A program made the position numbers and the translations under genes. A stretch of DNA of 64,000 bases, taken from Pleomorphomonas diazotrophica. GTDB taxonomy: Bacteria; Pseudomonadota; Alphaproteobacteria; Rhizobiales; Pleomorphomonadaceae. Each line of letters begins with the position of its first letter. Within the stretch, counting starts at the first letter, position 1. The DNA is taken from the NCBI RefSeq assembly GCF_002844595.1, contig NZ_PJNW01000002.1, positions 992,001 to 1,056,000 on the forward strand. Direction: 5' to 3'. This document shows, one piece after another, positions 55,235 to 62,727 of this stretch. Below the pieces are notes generated by a model, which did not search any database, was not told the origin of the DNA, and saw nothing but the letters and a program-made list of their open reading frames with translations.

Positions 55235-56161
55235 TCACTTGACGGTAATGGTGAACTCGTCGTTGCCCGTGTCCGGCAGGAACATCAGCGGCAGCGTGTT
55301 GTTGAGGATGCGCTGCTTCTCGCCATAGGTCGGGCGGCCGATCTGCACCTTCGGCGCGTCGAACTGCACGATGTGGCCAGCGGTCACGCCATGCACCAGC
55401 GCCAGCACGCCGGTTGTGTGCGCCTGGGCCGTCGCCAGCCAGTTCTTGGTGGCGAGCGACACCATTTCCAGGATGGCCGAACCGGTCATCTGCCGATCGA
55501 CGATCTCGACGGCTTCGGCGCCGATCAGGAAGCGCGGCTCCACCTGTCCGCCGAGATCGAAGGTGATGCCCTCGGCAATGCGGCTGGCGCCGTGCAGCGA
55601 CAGCGTCGTGTTGGCCTTGTTGACCGGCACCGGCTTGATGAAGTCGGTAACGTCCACCGCCGGCAAGGCTACGTCGGCAATCGTGCCGATGAGACCGGTG
55701 AAGACGAAGCGGAAGCGCGGAATGGCGCCCGGCTTGACGTCCATCGTCACGGTGCCGCGCGCGTAGACCAGTGCCTGGTTCACGCCGTCGTTGTTGAAAT
55801 GGATCGTCACCGTTTCCTGGCCGGAGCTGACCGGCGAGTAGACGACGTCCGTGTCGGCCGTCACCACCTCGGCGAGTCCGCAGGCGCGCAGCAGGGGGCC
55901 GTAGGCCGGCGCGGTGCCGGCGGCGCCGGCGCCGGCGATCTCCACCTCGCCGGTCAGACGGGCGTAGTTGCCGTCCAGGATGATGCCCTGGTGCCCCATG
56001 TAGGGCAGCACCAGGTCGCGGCTGAGGTCGTTGCCGAGCAGCGGTTCAAGGCTGACGTTGACCATCAGCATGGCGTTGGCCGCGCCGGTCGGCGTCGCGT
56101 CGGTGCCGGGGGTGGTCTCGATCTTGGCGAGGATCGCCCTGTTGCGCCACTTCTTGGCCAT
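55235..56161 (-). CDS. Major tail tube protein
   Basis: 308 residues, start MAKKWRNRAILAKIETTPGTDATPTG, a typical tube-protein N-terminus in siphophages of this group (ATP/GTDATPT loop). The beta-rich middle (ARLTGEVEIAGAGAAGTAPAYGPLLRACG) matches the family. Lies before the chaperone pair, the standard position of the tube gene. Confidence 0.85.
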   Translation of the reverse strand: MAKKWRNRAILAKIETTPGTDATPTGAANAMLMVNVSLEPLLGNDLSRDLVLPYMGHQGIILDGNYARLTGEVEIAGAGAAGTAPAYGPLLRACGLAEVVTADTDVVYSPVSSGQETVTIHFNNDGVNQALVYARGTVTMDVKPGAIPRFRFVFTGLIGTIADVALPAVDVTDFIKPVPVNKANTTLSLHGASRIAEGITFDLGGQVEPRFLIGAEAVEIVDRQMTGSAILEMVSLATKNWLATAQAHTTGVLALVHGVTAGHIVQFDAPKVQIGRPTYGEKQRILNNTLPLMFLPDTGNDEFTITVK

Positions 56162-56162
56162 G

Positions 56163-56333
56163 TCAGTTGCTCCTCTTGGCGGGCTTGGTGGCAGCGGCGG
56201 GCGCCACGTCGGTGGTGACCTTCGTCTCGGCCGGGACGGTGACGTCCACCTCGGCGACGGGTTCGGTGCGGCGCGTCAGCGCGCCGGTCTTGGGGTCGCG
56301 GCTATACGAGCCGCCCTCGGAAATCCCGGCCAT
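56163..56333 (-). CDS. Small phage protein of unknown function
   Basis: 56 residues from the ATG at 56333, which overlaps the previous stop. Starts MAGISEGGSYSRDPKTGALTR, then is rich in Val/Thr/Pro/Ala and ends in a basic tail. Small proteins like this occur between tail terminator and tube genes in B3-like phages. No function assigned. Confidence 0.7.
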   Translation of the reverse strand: MAGISEGGSYSRDPKTGALTRRTEPVAEVDVTVPAETKVTTDVAPAAATKPAKRSN

Positions 56334-56752
56334 CAGGTCTGTTCCTCCTGGTAGTAGGCGGTGCCATAAGTGTCCTGCCACCACACGGCGCCGCCCTTGG
56401 CCTGCACCAGCTCGCCGGAGACGTGCTCCAGCGGCTCGAAGGTGGTGCCGCCAAAGCCGATGAGCTGGGCGCGTTCCCAGGCGAGCATGGTTTCGAGCTC
56501 GTCGGCGGCGGGTTCGCCGAGGGGCTCCGCGAGCTGCTCGAATATGATGACAACCGCGATGTCGCAGGCCGTGCGCTGCATCACCGGGCCGTTCATGCGG
56601 TCGTTCGGCTCGGACGCCTCCCGCACCATGAACACGTAGCTGGCAGGGAGCTGCGGCGGCCGGTCCGTGAGCTGCGCCAGGGCGACGGCGCCCTCCACCA
56701 GGGCGAAGGGCGTTCCGGCCACCAAGAGGCGTTGGCGGATCTCGGCGATCAC
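56333..56752 (-). CDS. Tail terminator-like protein (Mu gp37/DUF1834-like)
   Basis: 139 residues from a GTG at 56752 that overlaps the upstream stop (GTGA). IAEIRQRLLVAG at the N-terminus and a mixed alpha/beta pattern ending WWQDTYGTAYY suit the gp37/tail-terminator family, which caps the tail tube. Much of the upstream open frame is a shadow. Confidence 0.7.
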   Translation of the reverse strand: MIAEIRQRLLVAGTPFALVEGAVALAQLTDRPPQLPASYVFMVREASEPNDRMNGPVMQRTACDIAVVIIFEQLAEPLGEPAADELETMLAWERAQLIGFGGTTFEPLEHVSGELVQAKGGAVWWQDTYGTAYYQEEQT

Positions 56753-57324
56753 GGCGTGCCCTCCATGTAGTAGTCGGCGACGATCTGGATGACCTCGCCC
56801 TGGTCGTAGTCGTCGAAACCGAGGAACGGACGCGCCGGCACCGTCACCTTGTGCTCGCCGATCGTCACCCAGCTCTCGAAGTTGCTGCGCGAGCGCGAGC
56901 GGAAGCGATAGTCGATCCGGTCGGACCGCTTGTCGTAGAAGCGGTAGATCCGCTGGCTTCGGGCGTGCTGGACGATTTCGGCGCCGAACTGGTGCGGGCC
57001 GGCATAGATCACGTTGGTGCCGGCCTCGGCGCTGTCGTTGTCCGACGAAGACGTGAGCGAGCCGTAGAGACGGCCGCTCACCCGCAGCATGTGGTCGTAG
57101 CCACGCGCCCGGCCGTTCACCCGCCGGTTGGCGGTGCGCGGGCTGAGGCGGCCCCACTTGACGCCACCAGGCCCCGTCTCGCGCTCGATGCGGCGCTGGG
57201 ATGAGGTGACGAGATAGGCGCCGATCGACGCCATGAGCGGCCGGCGATCGTCGGCCCGCCTGGCGTAGTCGTCGATCGCTTCCAGGACGACGGCGTCGTC
57301 GACGGTGATGCTCGCGCCGGCCAT
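56749..57324 (-). CDS. Phage virion morphogenesis protein (Mu gpG-like)
   Basis: 191 residues from the ATG at 57324. The pattern IGAYLVTSSQRRIERETGPGGVKWGRLSPRT and HQFGAEI, PARPFLGF is the hallmark of the virion morphogenesis (tail completion) family PF05069. In Mu, G lies before I; here it sits among the head-tail connector genes. Confidence 0.88.
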   Translation of the reverse strand: MAGASITVDDAVVLEAIDDYARRADDRRPLMASIGAYLVTSSQRRIERETGPGGVKWGRLSPRTANRRVNGRARGYDHMLRVSGRLYGSLTSSSDNDSAEAGTNVIYAGPHQFGAEIVQHARSQRIYRFYDKRSDRIDYRFRSRSRSNFESWVTIGEHKVTVPARPFLGFDDYDQGEVIQIVADYYMEGTP

Positions 57325-57755
57325 CACATGTCCCTCAGGCTCTGGCGGGTGAACACCCGGCCCGACGGGTTGGCCCGGATGACGCCGCCGCCGGCGGCCG
57401 CAGGCGCGATGCCTTCGGCTTCGATGACGACGAGTCCCTTCGCCACGTCCTGCAGCCAGGTGGTCGCTTCCTTGTGCGCAAGGTAGACGGGGCTGTCCTT
57501 GTCGGCCGCCTTGCCGTGAAGGTAGTAGCGGGCGATATCGCAGGCCTTCTTGGTCAGCGCCTCGGGCACGCTGGTGAGCGGCAGCTGGTAGCGCCGGGCG
57601 ACGTAGCCGTTGATCGTCGCCTCGGCATCCGTCAGGGCACGTGCCACCACGCTCTCGTCGATCGTCGACGCCGGCTTGTTCGTCCGGTCGGTGAGCTGCA
57701 CCAGCTCGGTGCGGCCGAAACGGTCGATCAGATCCTGGAGCGTGGCGTAGGCCAT
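57324..57755 (-). CDS. DUF1320 head-tail connector protein (Mu gp36-like)
   Basis: 143 residues. The N-terminus MAYATLQDLIDRFGRTELVQLTD and the helix YVARRYQLPLTSVPEALTKKACDIARYYL are typical of DUF1320/gp436 proteins, adaptor-like connectors under the portal. Its stop overlaps the gpG-like start; its start overlaps the gp35-like stop. Confidence 0.92.
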   Translation of the reverse strand: MAYATLQDLIDRFGRTELVQLTDRTNKPASTIDESVVARALTDAEATINGYVARRYQLPLTSVPEALTKKACDIARYYLHGKAADKDSPVYLAHKEATTWLQDVAKGLVVIEAEGIAPAAAGGGVIRANPSGRVFTRQSLRDM

Positions 57756-58327
57756 CAGAGATACTCGACGGTGAGGTTCGGTTCCTTTTCGAGCAGTGCG
57801 AGCTGCTCATCGGAAAAGCGGTCGATCGGATGCTCGACGGGCGCCTTGCTGTGCCGCATGCCCGCCCGGCGGAACCCCTCGATCCGGGACGTGATGCGGA
57901 TCGTCTTGGGCGTCAGGCCGTCGAACGCGTCGGAGATCCGCTTGCGCGCCACGCCGGCTCCGGTCGCTTGGCTGGCGGTGTCGGTCGCCGGCGGGGGCTC
58001 GGGCTGCGACTGCGCCTCGCCGATCGAGGTGTCGGTCGCCGGCAGGTCGCCCGTCGCGGCCTTGCCGGCGGCCTCACCGGTTTCCGTCGCCTGCGCGGGG
58101 GCGTTAGCAGCCTCCGCGCTCGACGACGGTGCGCCCTCCATAACGGACGTGGGCCCCGGCTCTGCGGTGTCGGGGGCAACAACGGACGGGAGCCCCCCGG
58201 AAAACTCGGTGATGACGGCGCCAAGCGTGCCATCCTCGGCGCGCTGCAGCGGCATGACCGCTTCATGGCCGACGGCGCCGACGGTCGGCTGCTTTGGGAT
58301 GGCGGGTTTGGTGGTGCGCTTGGCCAT
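57755..58327 (-). CDS. Mu gp35-like protein
   Basis: 190 residues from the ATG at 58327. The N-terminal half is a low-complexity Pro/Ala/Thr/Ser linker. The C-terminus FSDEQLALLEKEPNLTVEYL resembles the small folded end of FluMu gp35 (HI1506). Position after the major head gene agrees. Function unknown. Confidence 0.75.
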   Translation of the reverse strand: MAKRTTKPAIPKQPTVGAVGHEAVMPLQRAEDGTLGAVITEFSGGLPSVVAPDTAEPGPTSVMEGAPSSSAEAANAPAQATETGEAAGKAATGDLPATDTSIGEAQSQPEPPPATDTASQATGAGVARKRISDAFDGLTPKTIRITSRIEGFRRAGMRHSKAPVEHPIDRFSDEQLALLEKEPNLTVEYL

Positions 58328-58434
58328 GGGTGCCTCTCTCGGAGTTTGCCGGGCCGGTGGCGTTCGCCGGCCTGGGAAACTCCGTCCCGACGCGAGGCCG
58401 GGACGGAGGAAGAGACGACGGGACCCACCCGTCG

Positions 58435-59328
58435 TCAGGCGAGCCAGGGGACGACGAGCAGCTCGGCGGAACCGGCCCACTTGTTGGTTTCGCCGCCGTT
58501 GACGAGCTGGGACGCAAGAAGAGCGCGGCCAGCACCTTCGAGGGTGGGCGGCACTACAAGCAGGTTCGGCATCAGGCCGAGCGGACGGCCGTGATCACCC
58601 TTCATGCCGCTGATGGCGGCACGCGCCGTCTCGTAGTGCGCGGCGTCCAGCGTCTGCTTCGACCCCCAGGCGAACTGCCAGAAACCGAAGCCGACATTCG
58701 AGCGGGCGTCGGCGCCGTATACGAACTCGTTATTGTTGAAGACGTTGTCGTCGTCGGGGTTGTCCTTGGCGACGAACGAGAAGTCCTTGCGGCGCTGGTA
58801 GATCAGCGGCTTCAGCGGCCGGTTCGTGCAGAGCAGGAACCAGGGCGTGCCGTCGCCGCCGTCGGTGTTGGCGACGGACTGCTCCTCGCCGTCGGCGTCG
58901 AGCACCGGATGATCGGTGTCGAAGAAGTTCTGCCCGTCATAACACTTGCTCGAAAAGCCGTTCTTCAGAAGATCGAACACCAGCTCGTCGGGCAGCGACT
59001 GGGTGGACGCGCCCATCTCCTCGAACAGCGGCACATAGATGCCGAGGTTGTCGGTCTCGATGTCGTCCTTGTCGACCGCGACGGTCAGCTCCCACTTCTT
59101 CTCCTTGATGGAGTAGTCGTGCTGCTCGAGCGAGTGGACGAGGCGAGCCCCGATCCATTCCCGAACCTTCGGGATCTTGCCGAGCCAGCCGTACTTCTGT
59201 TCCTTCTGGCTCGCCGGCACCACGGTGGCGACACGCGGATACTGCGACGGCGCCTGGCCGAGACCACGCTGATAGGCGGCCGAGTAGCCGACGCGCAGGC
59301 TGTTGAGATTGGCGGCATTGACTTCCAT
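58435..59328 (-). CDS. Major head subunit, Mu gpT-like
   Basis: 297 residues from the ATG at 59328 (the longer frame upstream is a shadow). Signature regions: SLRVGYSAAYQRGLG, WLGKIPKVREWIGARL, DDIETDNLGIYVPLFEEMG and NFFDTDHPV. It forms the capsid shell. A 107-base gap follows before the gp35-like gene. Confidence 0.95.
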   Translation of the reverse strand: MEVNAANLNSLRVGYSAAYQRGLGQAPSQYPRVATVVPASQKEQKYGWLGKIPKVREWIGARLVHSLEQHDYSIKEKKWELTVAVDKDDIETDNLGIYVPLFEEMGASTQSLPDELVFDLLKNGFSSKCYDGQNFFDTDHPVLDADGEEQSVANTDGGDGTPWFLLCTNRPLKPLIYQRRKDFSFVAKDNPDDDNVFNNNEFVYGADARSNVGFGFWQFAWGSKQTLDAAHYETARAAISGMKGDHGRPLGLMPNLLVVPPTLEGAGRALLASQLVNGGETNKWAGSAELLVVPWLA

Positions 59329-59374
59329 GGGAGTCCCCTGGGCGTGGTTGAGTGAGGCGGCGCCGGCGGCGCCG

Positions 59375-60151
59375 TCAGATGGTGGAGATCTCGAAGGTGA
59401 CGACGGCGGCCGAAGCCGTGGCATTGGTGCCGCCCACCGTGACGGACAGGCCGTCGCCGGCGGCCACCACGTTGGCGGCCGAGGGCGTGGCGCTGTCGAC
59501 ATCGCCGGCGGCCGAACCCGCCTGGGTGACGGTGATGACACCGTCGGTCACCGCCGTGGCGCCGATCTTGGCGGTCAGCGTGGCGTCGCCCGTGGTGAGG
59601 GCGCCCTCGATCACCGACCAGATCTTGGTGATGCGGCCGGCCACCGGTGCAACGACGCGATAGACGTTGCTGCCGACCAGCGTCGCCACCCGGGTGGAGA
59701 CGTAGGTCTTGCCGTTCTTGATCGCGGCGCCGAGGTCGTCCTCGCAGAACTCGATGACGACACCCTGGTCGTCCACATCGCGGATGAAACCGGCCGGCGA
59801 CCGAGTGAAGCCGCCAGAGGTCTTAGCCACCGTCTGATCGTCGACGACATAGGCGAGATTGCCGATATCGGCGATGGTGATCTCGTCGGTAGACGCCGAG
59901 TTGGCGAAGCGGAAGCAACCCTCGCGCACGTCGATGCGGAGGTCGCCCGCCGAGCCGTCGGAGTTGTCGACCCGGAGCATAGCGACGCCGGCGCCGCGCA
60001 GACCGAGGGCCGTCTGGCCCTTGACCGCGTAGCCCGAGGCGTTGCGCATGACGATGCCGCCGGCAAAGATCAGCGCCGAGGCGGCGAGCAGCATGCTCTT
60101 GATGTCGCCGCTGGCGCGCGGCGTGTTGCGATCCTTGGTGAGGGCGGTCAT
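59375..60151 (-). CDS. Putative capsid decoration protein
   Basis: 258 residues from the ATG at 60151, overlapping the protease stop. The region KGQTALGLRGAGVAMLRVDN and VREGCFRFANSASTDEITIAD resembles capsid cement (DUF2190-like) proteins. The C-terminal 100 residues (VAPVAGRITKIWSVIEGAL onwards) form a separate beta-rich domain seen in surface proteins. Sits between I/Z and T, where decoration proteins lie. Confidence 0.7.
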   Translation of the reverse strand: MTALTKDRNTPRASGDIKSMLLAASALIFAGGIVMRNASGYAVKGQTALGLRGAGVAMLRVDNSDGSAGDLRIDVREGCFRFANSASTDEITIADIGNLAYVVDDQTVAKTSGGFTRSPAGFIRDVDDQGVVIEFCEDDLGAAIKNGKTYVSTRVATLVGSNVYRVVAPVAGRITKIWSVIEGALTTGDATLTAKIGATAVTDGVITVTQAGSAAGDVDSATPSAANVVAAGDGLSVTVGGTNATASAAVVTFEISTI

Positions 60152-60702
60152 CAGCCTTGCTCCTTCTCGCTGGCCCTGGCCTTCAGGAACTCTTCCTTGC
60201 TGAGGCCGAGCGCCCGCATGGCGGAAACGTCGCTGTCGCTGAGATCGGCCTCGCCGGTGGCGGGCTTCTGGCCCTTCACCTGAGCCGAGGTCAGCACCGG
60301 CGCGGCCGACACGAACGCCTTGAAGGCGGTGACGTCGGCGGTGTGCAGCGAGATCGCCCAGTCGCGCAGCGCCGGCACGATCTTGCCGGCCTTGATGGCG
60401 TCGTCGACGTCGGTCTCGGCGGCCGACTTGGCGATGTTCGCCTTCAGCGCATTCAGGTCCGCCTGCAGGGCGGTCACCTGGGCGACGGGCACGAACTTCG
60501 TCGGGTCGGGCGCGGCGGTTGCGGCGGCCGTCATGGCCGAGGTCATCGCGGCGGTGATGTCGCCGATCGGCGTCCCCTCCGGCTTGCCGACCAGGGCGGC
60601 CATCGCCGAAACGCCGGCAACGATCGATTGGGCGGCCGTGTAGACGGCGTCGTCGGTGGCGTCCTCGGGCAGGCCGAGGAGCTTCTTCAGCTTGGGATGC
60701 AT
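60151..60702 (-). CDS. Internal scaffold start (Mu gpZ-like), nested in the protease gene
   Basis: An in-frame ATG at 60702 (M173 of the protease) begins MHPKLKKLLGLPEDATDDAV, with GAGGAT upstream. In Mu and D3112 the scaffold Z is made from an internal start of I. The 183-residue product here would be the free scaffold. Confidence 0.55.
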   Translation of the reverse strand: MHPKLKKLLGLPEDATDDAVYTAAQSIVAGVSAMAALVGKPEGTPIGDITAAMTSAMTAAATAAPDPTKFVPVAQVTALQADLNALKANIAKSAAETDVDDAIKAGKIVPALRDWAISLHTADVTAFKAFVSAAPVLTSAQVKGQKPATGEADLSDSDVSAMRALGLSKEEFLKARASEKEQG

Positions 60703-61218
60703 GGGATCTCGATCCTCTGCGGGTTGAAAGATTTCCACCGCGTGGGCCGACACCTCGGCCATCTGCAGGTTGGGAACGTTGGTCAGGCTGGCCATGTTCA
60801 AGCCCAGCACGTGGCCGTCGGCCGTGTGAAACAACACCGGCGACAGATAGCGGTACTCCTTGGCGGCGATCGCGGCCGCGGCGTTGGCGGTCCACTCGAC
60901 GCGGCCATAGAGGCCGTCGTCGCGAGCCTCGATCTCCTTCACCCAGCCGGCGGCCGGCGCCGGCTTGCCGCTCTCGGCCGCTTTCAGCGTCTGGTGCTCG
61001 TAGTCGATCACCATTTCGGTGGCGCCGTGATAGCGGCGGGTCGCCTCGGCGATCTTTTCGATGCGCGCCTTGTTGCCTGCGATGAACGGACCGCGCCCGT
61101 CGCGGCCCGAAAAGGTTCCGGCCGGCATCAGCTGCACCCACGGCTGGGCGCTATCGCCGAGTTCAACGACGAAAGCGGACGCAAGCAGCTTGGAGCGGGT
61201 TGAGGCGGTTTTCAGCAT
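60151..61218 (-). CDS. Head maturation protease/scaffold, Mu gpI-like
   Basis: 355 residues from the ATG at 61218. The N-terminal part (IDYEHQTLKAAESGKPAPAAGWV, RYLSPVLFHTADGHVLGL) is the Mu I protease family; the C-terminal half is Ala/Lys/Asp-rich and helical, the scaffold. It assembles and then digests the inner scaffold of the prohead. Confidence 0.92.
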   Translation of the reverse strand: MLKTASTRSKLLASAFVVELGDSAQPWVQLMPAGTFSGRDGRGPFIAGNKARIEKIAEATRRYHGATEMVIDYEHQTLKAAESGKPAPAAGWVKEIEARDDGLYGRVEWTANAAAAIAAKEYRYLSPVLFHTADGHVLGLNMASLTNVPNLQMAEVSAHAVEIFQPAEDRDPMHPKLKKLLGLPEDATDDAVYTAAQSIVAGVSAMAALVGKPEGTPIGDITAAMTSAMTAAATAAPDPTKFVPVAQVTALQADLNALKANIAKSAAETDVDDAIKAGKIVPALRDWAISLHTADVTAFKAFVSAAPVLTSAQVKGQKPATGEADLSDSDVSAMRALGLSKEEFLKARASEKEQG

Positions 61219-61442
61219 GGGTCGACCATCCCAAATCAGGCATGGCCGAAACACCCACGCACATGCGTGAGGGGACCTCGGCTGTGTCAGCCGGGGTGAT
61301 CGATCATCGCATCTGGATTAAAACGAGTTTCAAACGGGAAAATTCGTCCGTGGAGCCTCGTTCTGGGTCTGGAGGCTACACCGCTACCCCCAAACCTTGC
61401 AATGCCGTCCTGAGGCGAATTTCGCCAATGTCCCTTCGATGG
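61219..61442. promoter_or_regulatory. 224-base gap before the protease gene, probable late promoter region
   Basis: This is the only sizeable gap in the head block. It corresponds to the place of the Mu late promoter P-I. It holds a palindrome CACGCA/TGCGTG at 61256-61269 and a hairpin GGCTG/CAGCC near 61280-61292. A TTGAAA box is seen on the - strand near 61330, without a clear -10, as expected if an activator such as Mu C is needed. Confidence 0.4.
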
Positions 61443-62726
61443 TCACGGTATCGCTCCCTCGATCGGCGAGAACGTCGAAAGATCGAGCAGCGAAACGCGA
61501 TCGACGAGCATGTAGGACCGCACCGAAAATGCCTCGATCGGCGTGCCGGCCTTGACTGCCTTGCGCCGGTAGGCGACCCGGAGGGCCAGCAAGCGGCCGT
61601 TGGCGATGAGGCGCGATGCCAGCACGTAAACCAGCGAGCTGTCCCGCCTGTCGAGCATCACGGCGGTCGGCCTGGCGAGCGCCTCAGGCAGGTTGGCGAG
61701 CAGCGCGGCGACCGTCTCGCCGTCCGCTTCGGCCGCTGTTGCGCTCTTCATGCTCCGGGCCACCTTGCGGGTGATGATGACCGCTGCGCTTGCTGGCGAG
61801 CTGCCACGCCGCCCGAGATCCTCCAGCACCTTTTGCGAGACCGTTCCGACGACCACCGTATCCGGCGCTGACGGACGTCGCCGATCGGCGGCCATGAACC
61901 AGGACCGGAACGCCTCGGGGTCGGTGGCGTCGTCATAGGCTGCAGCCAGCCTGGGCGGCGCTGTCACAAGCTTCTCCGCCCGGCGCAGCGCGGCCTCGAT
62001 CGCCGCCTTGCCGGGGTTGTAGGCCCAGCCGGGGTCGATGCCGTCCGGCACCCGGGTAACTTCGCCGGTCCGCGTGTTGACAAAGTCGCGGAAGGTATCC
62101 TGCGGCGGCTCAAACTTCAGGACCTCGCCTTCGCGCTTTAGGCGATCGATGTCGCGCTGGCTGAGGCTCTGCAGAGTGCAGCGGCATCCCCAGCCGCAGG
62201 GCGGCGCCCAGGTGTCCCAGTAGGGATGGTCGACCGGCAGCACCAGATTGTGCCGGGCCCGGTGCGCCGGCCGCGTCCGCTCGTCCAGGATGGCGACATA
62301 GCGGAGGAAGGGCCGGCTGGCCTTGTTGCGCTCGAAGGCCGACCAGTGGCCGGCGGCGTAGGACACCCTCAAGTTGGTTTCAAAGATGGTTTTGAGGCGC
62401 TTCAGGCTGCCGAGCTGGACGACGCGCTCCTCGCCGGTGAGCGGGTCGGTGGCGAGCTTGCGACCCCACCACCCCTTATCTGTCAGCACCGGCCGCAGCG
62501 ACCGCGAGAACTCCTCGAGGGTCTTGCCGTCGGCGAGCGCCGCCGTCATCGCCTTGTCGATGTCGGTGAGAATGTCGAAGCCGGCCGACTTGGCGACGGT
62601 GAAGGCCTCGGCATGGTCCTGCTCGAACAGATCCTGCCAGTTGAAACTCTCGGTCAGGTTCTTTCGCCGGCGGCCGTAGGCGGCGATCGCCTCGGCCGGC
62701 GCCAGGGGCTTCAGCACTACCGCCAT
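61443..62726 (-). CDS. Head morphogenesis protein MuF (gp30) fused to a PBECR-like nuclease domain
   Basis: 427 residues. The MuF core (about 60-200) has FLRYVAILDERTRPAHRARHN and APPCGWGCRC. After about residue 290 comes an unrelated compact domain: VVVGTVSQKVLEDLG, AAVIITRKVARSMK, LPEALARPTAVMLDRRDSSLVYVLA and FSVRSYMLVDRVSLLDLS. It resembles the phage-Barnase-EndoU-colicin-RelE (PBECR) folds known to be attached to MuF proteins. It could be injected with the DNA and act on the host. Starts overlapping the portal end. Confidence 0.82.
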   Translation of the reverse strand: MAVVLKPLAPAEAIAAYGRRRKNLTESFNWQDLFEQDHAEAFTVAKSAGFDILTDIDKAMTAALADGKTLEEFSRSLRPVLTDKGWWGRKLATDPLTGEERVVQLGSLKRLKTIFETNLRVSYAAGHWSAFERNKASRPFLRYVAILDERTRPAHRARHNLVLPVDHPYWDTWAPPCGWGCRCTLQSLSQRDIDRLKREGEVLKFEPPQDTFRDFVNTRTGEVTRVPDGIDPGWAYNPGKAAIEAALRRAEKLVTAPPRLAAAYDDATDPEAFRSWFMAADRRRPSAPDTVVVGTVSQKVLEDLGRRGSSPASAAVIITRKVARSMKSATAAEADGETVAALLANLPEALARPTAVMLDRRDSSLVYVLASRLIANGRLLALRVAYRRKAVKAGTPIEAFSVRSYMLVDRVSLLDLSTFSPIEGAIP

Positions 62727-62727
62727 G

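Noticed and set aside
54426-55238. Long 270-residue frame over the chaperone region as an independent gene
   Set aside because: The upstream half is a shadow of the G gene; only the part after the slippery site is real, reached by frameshift.
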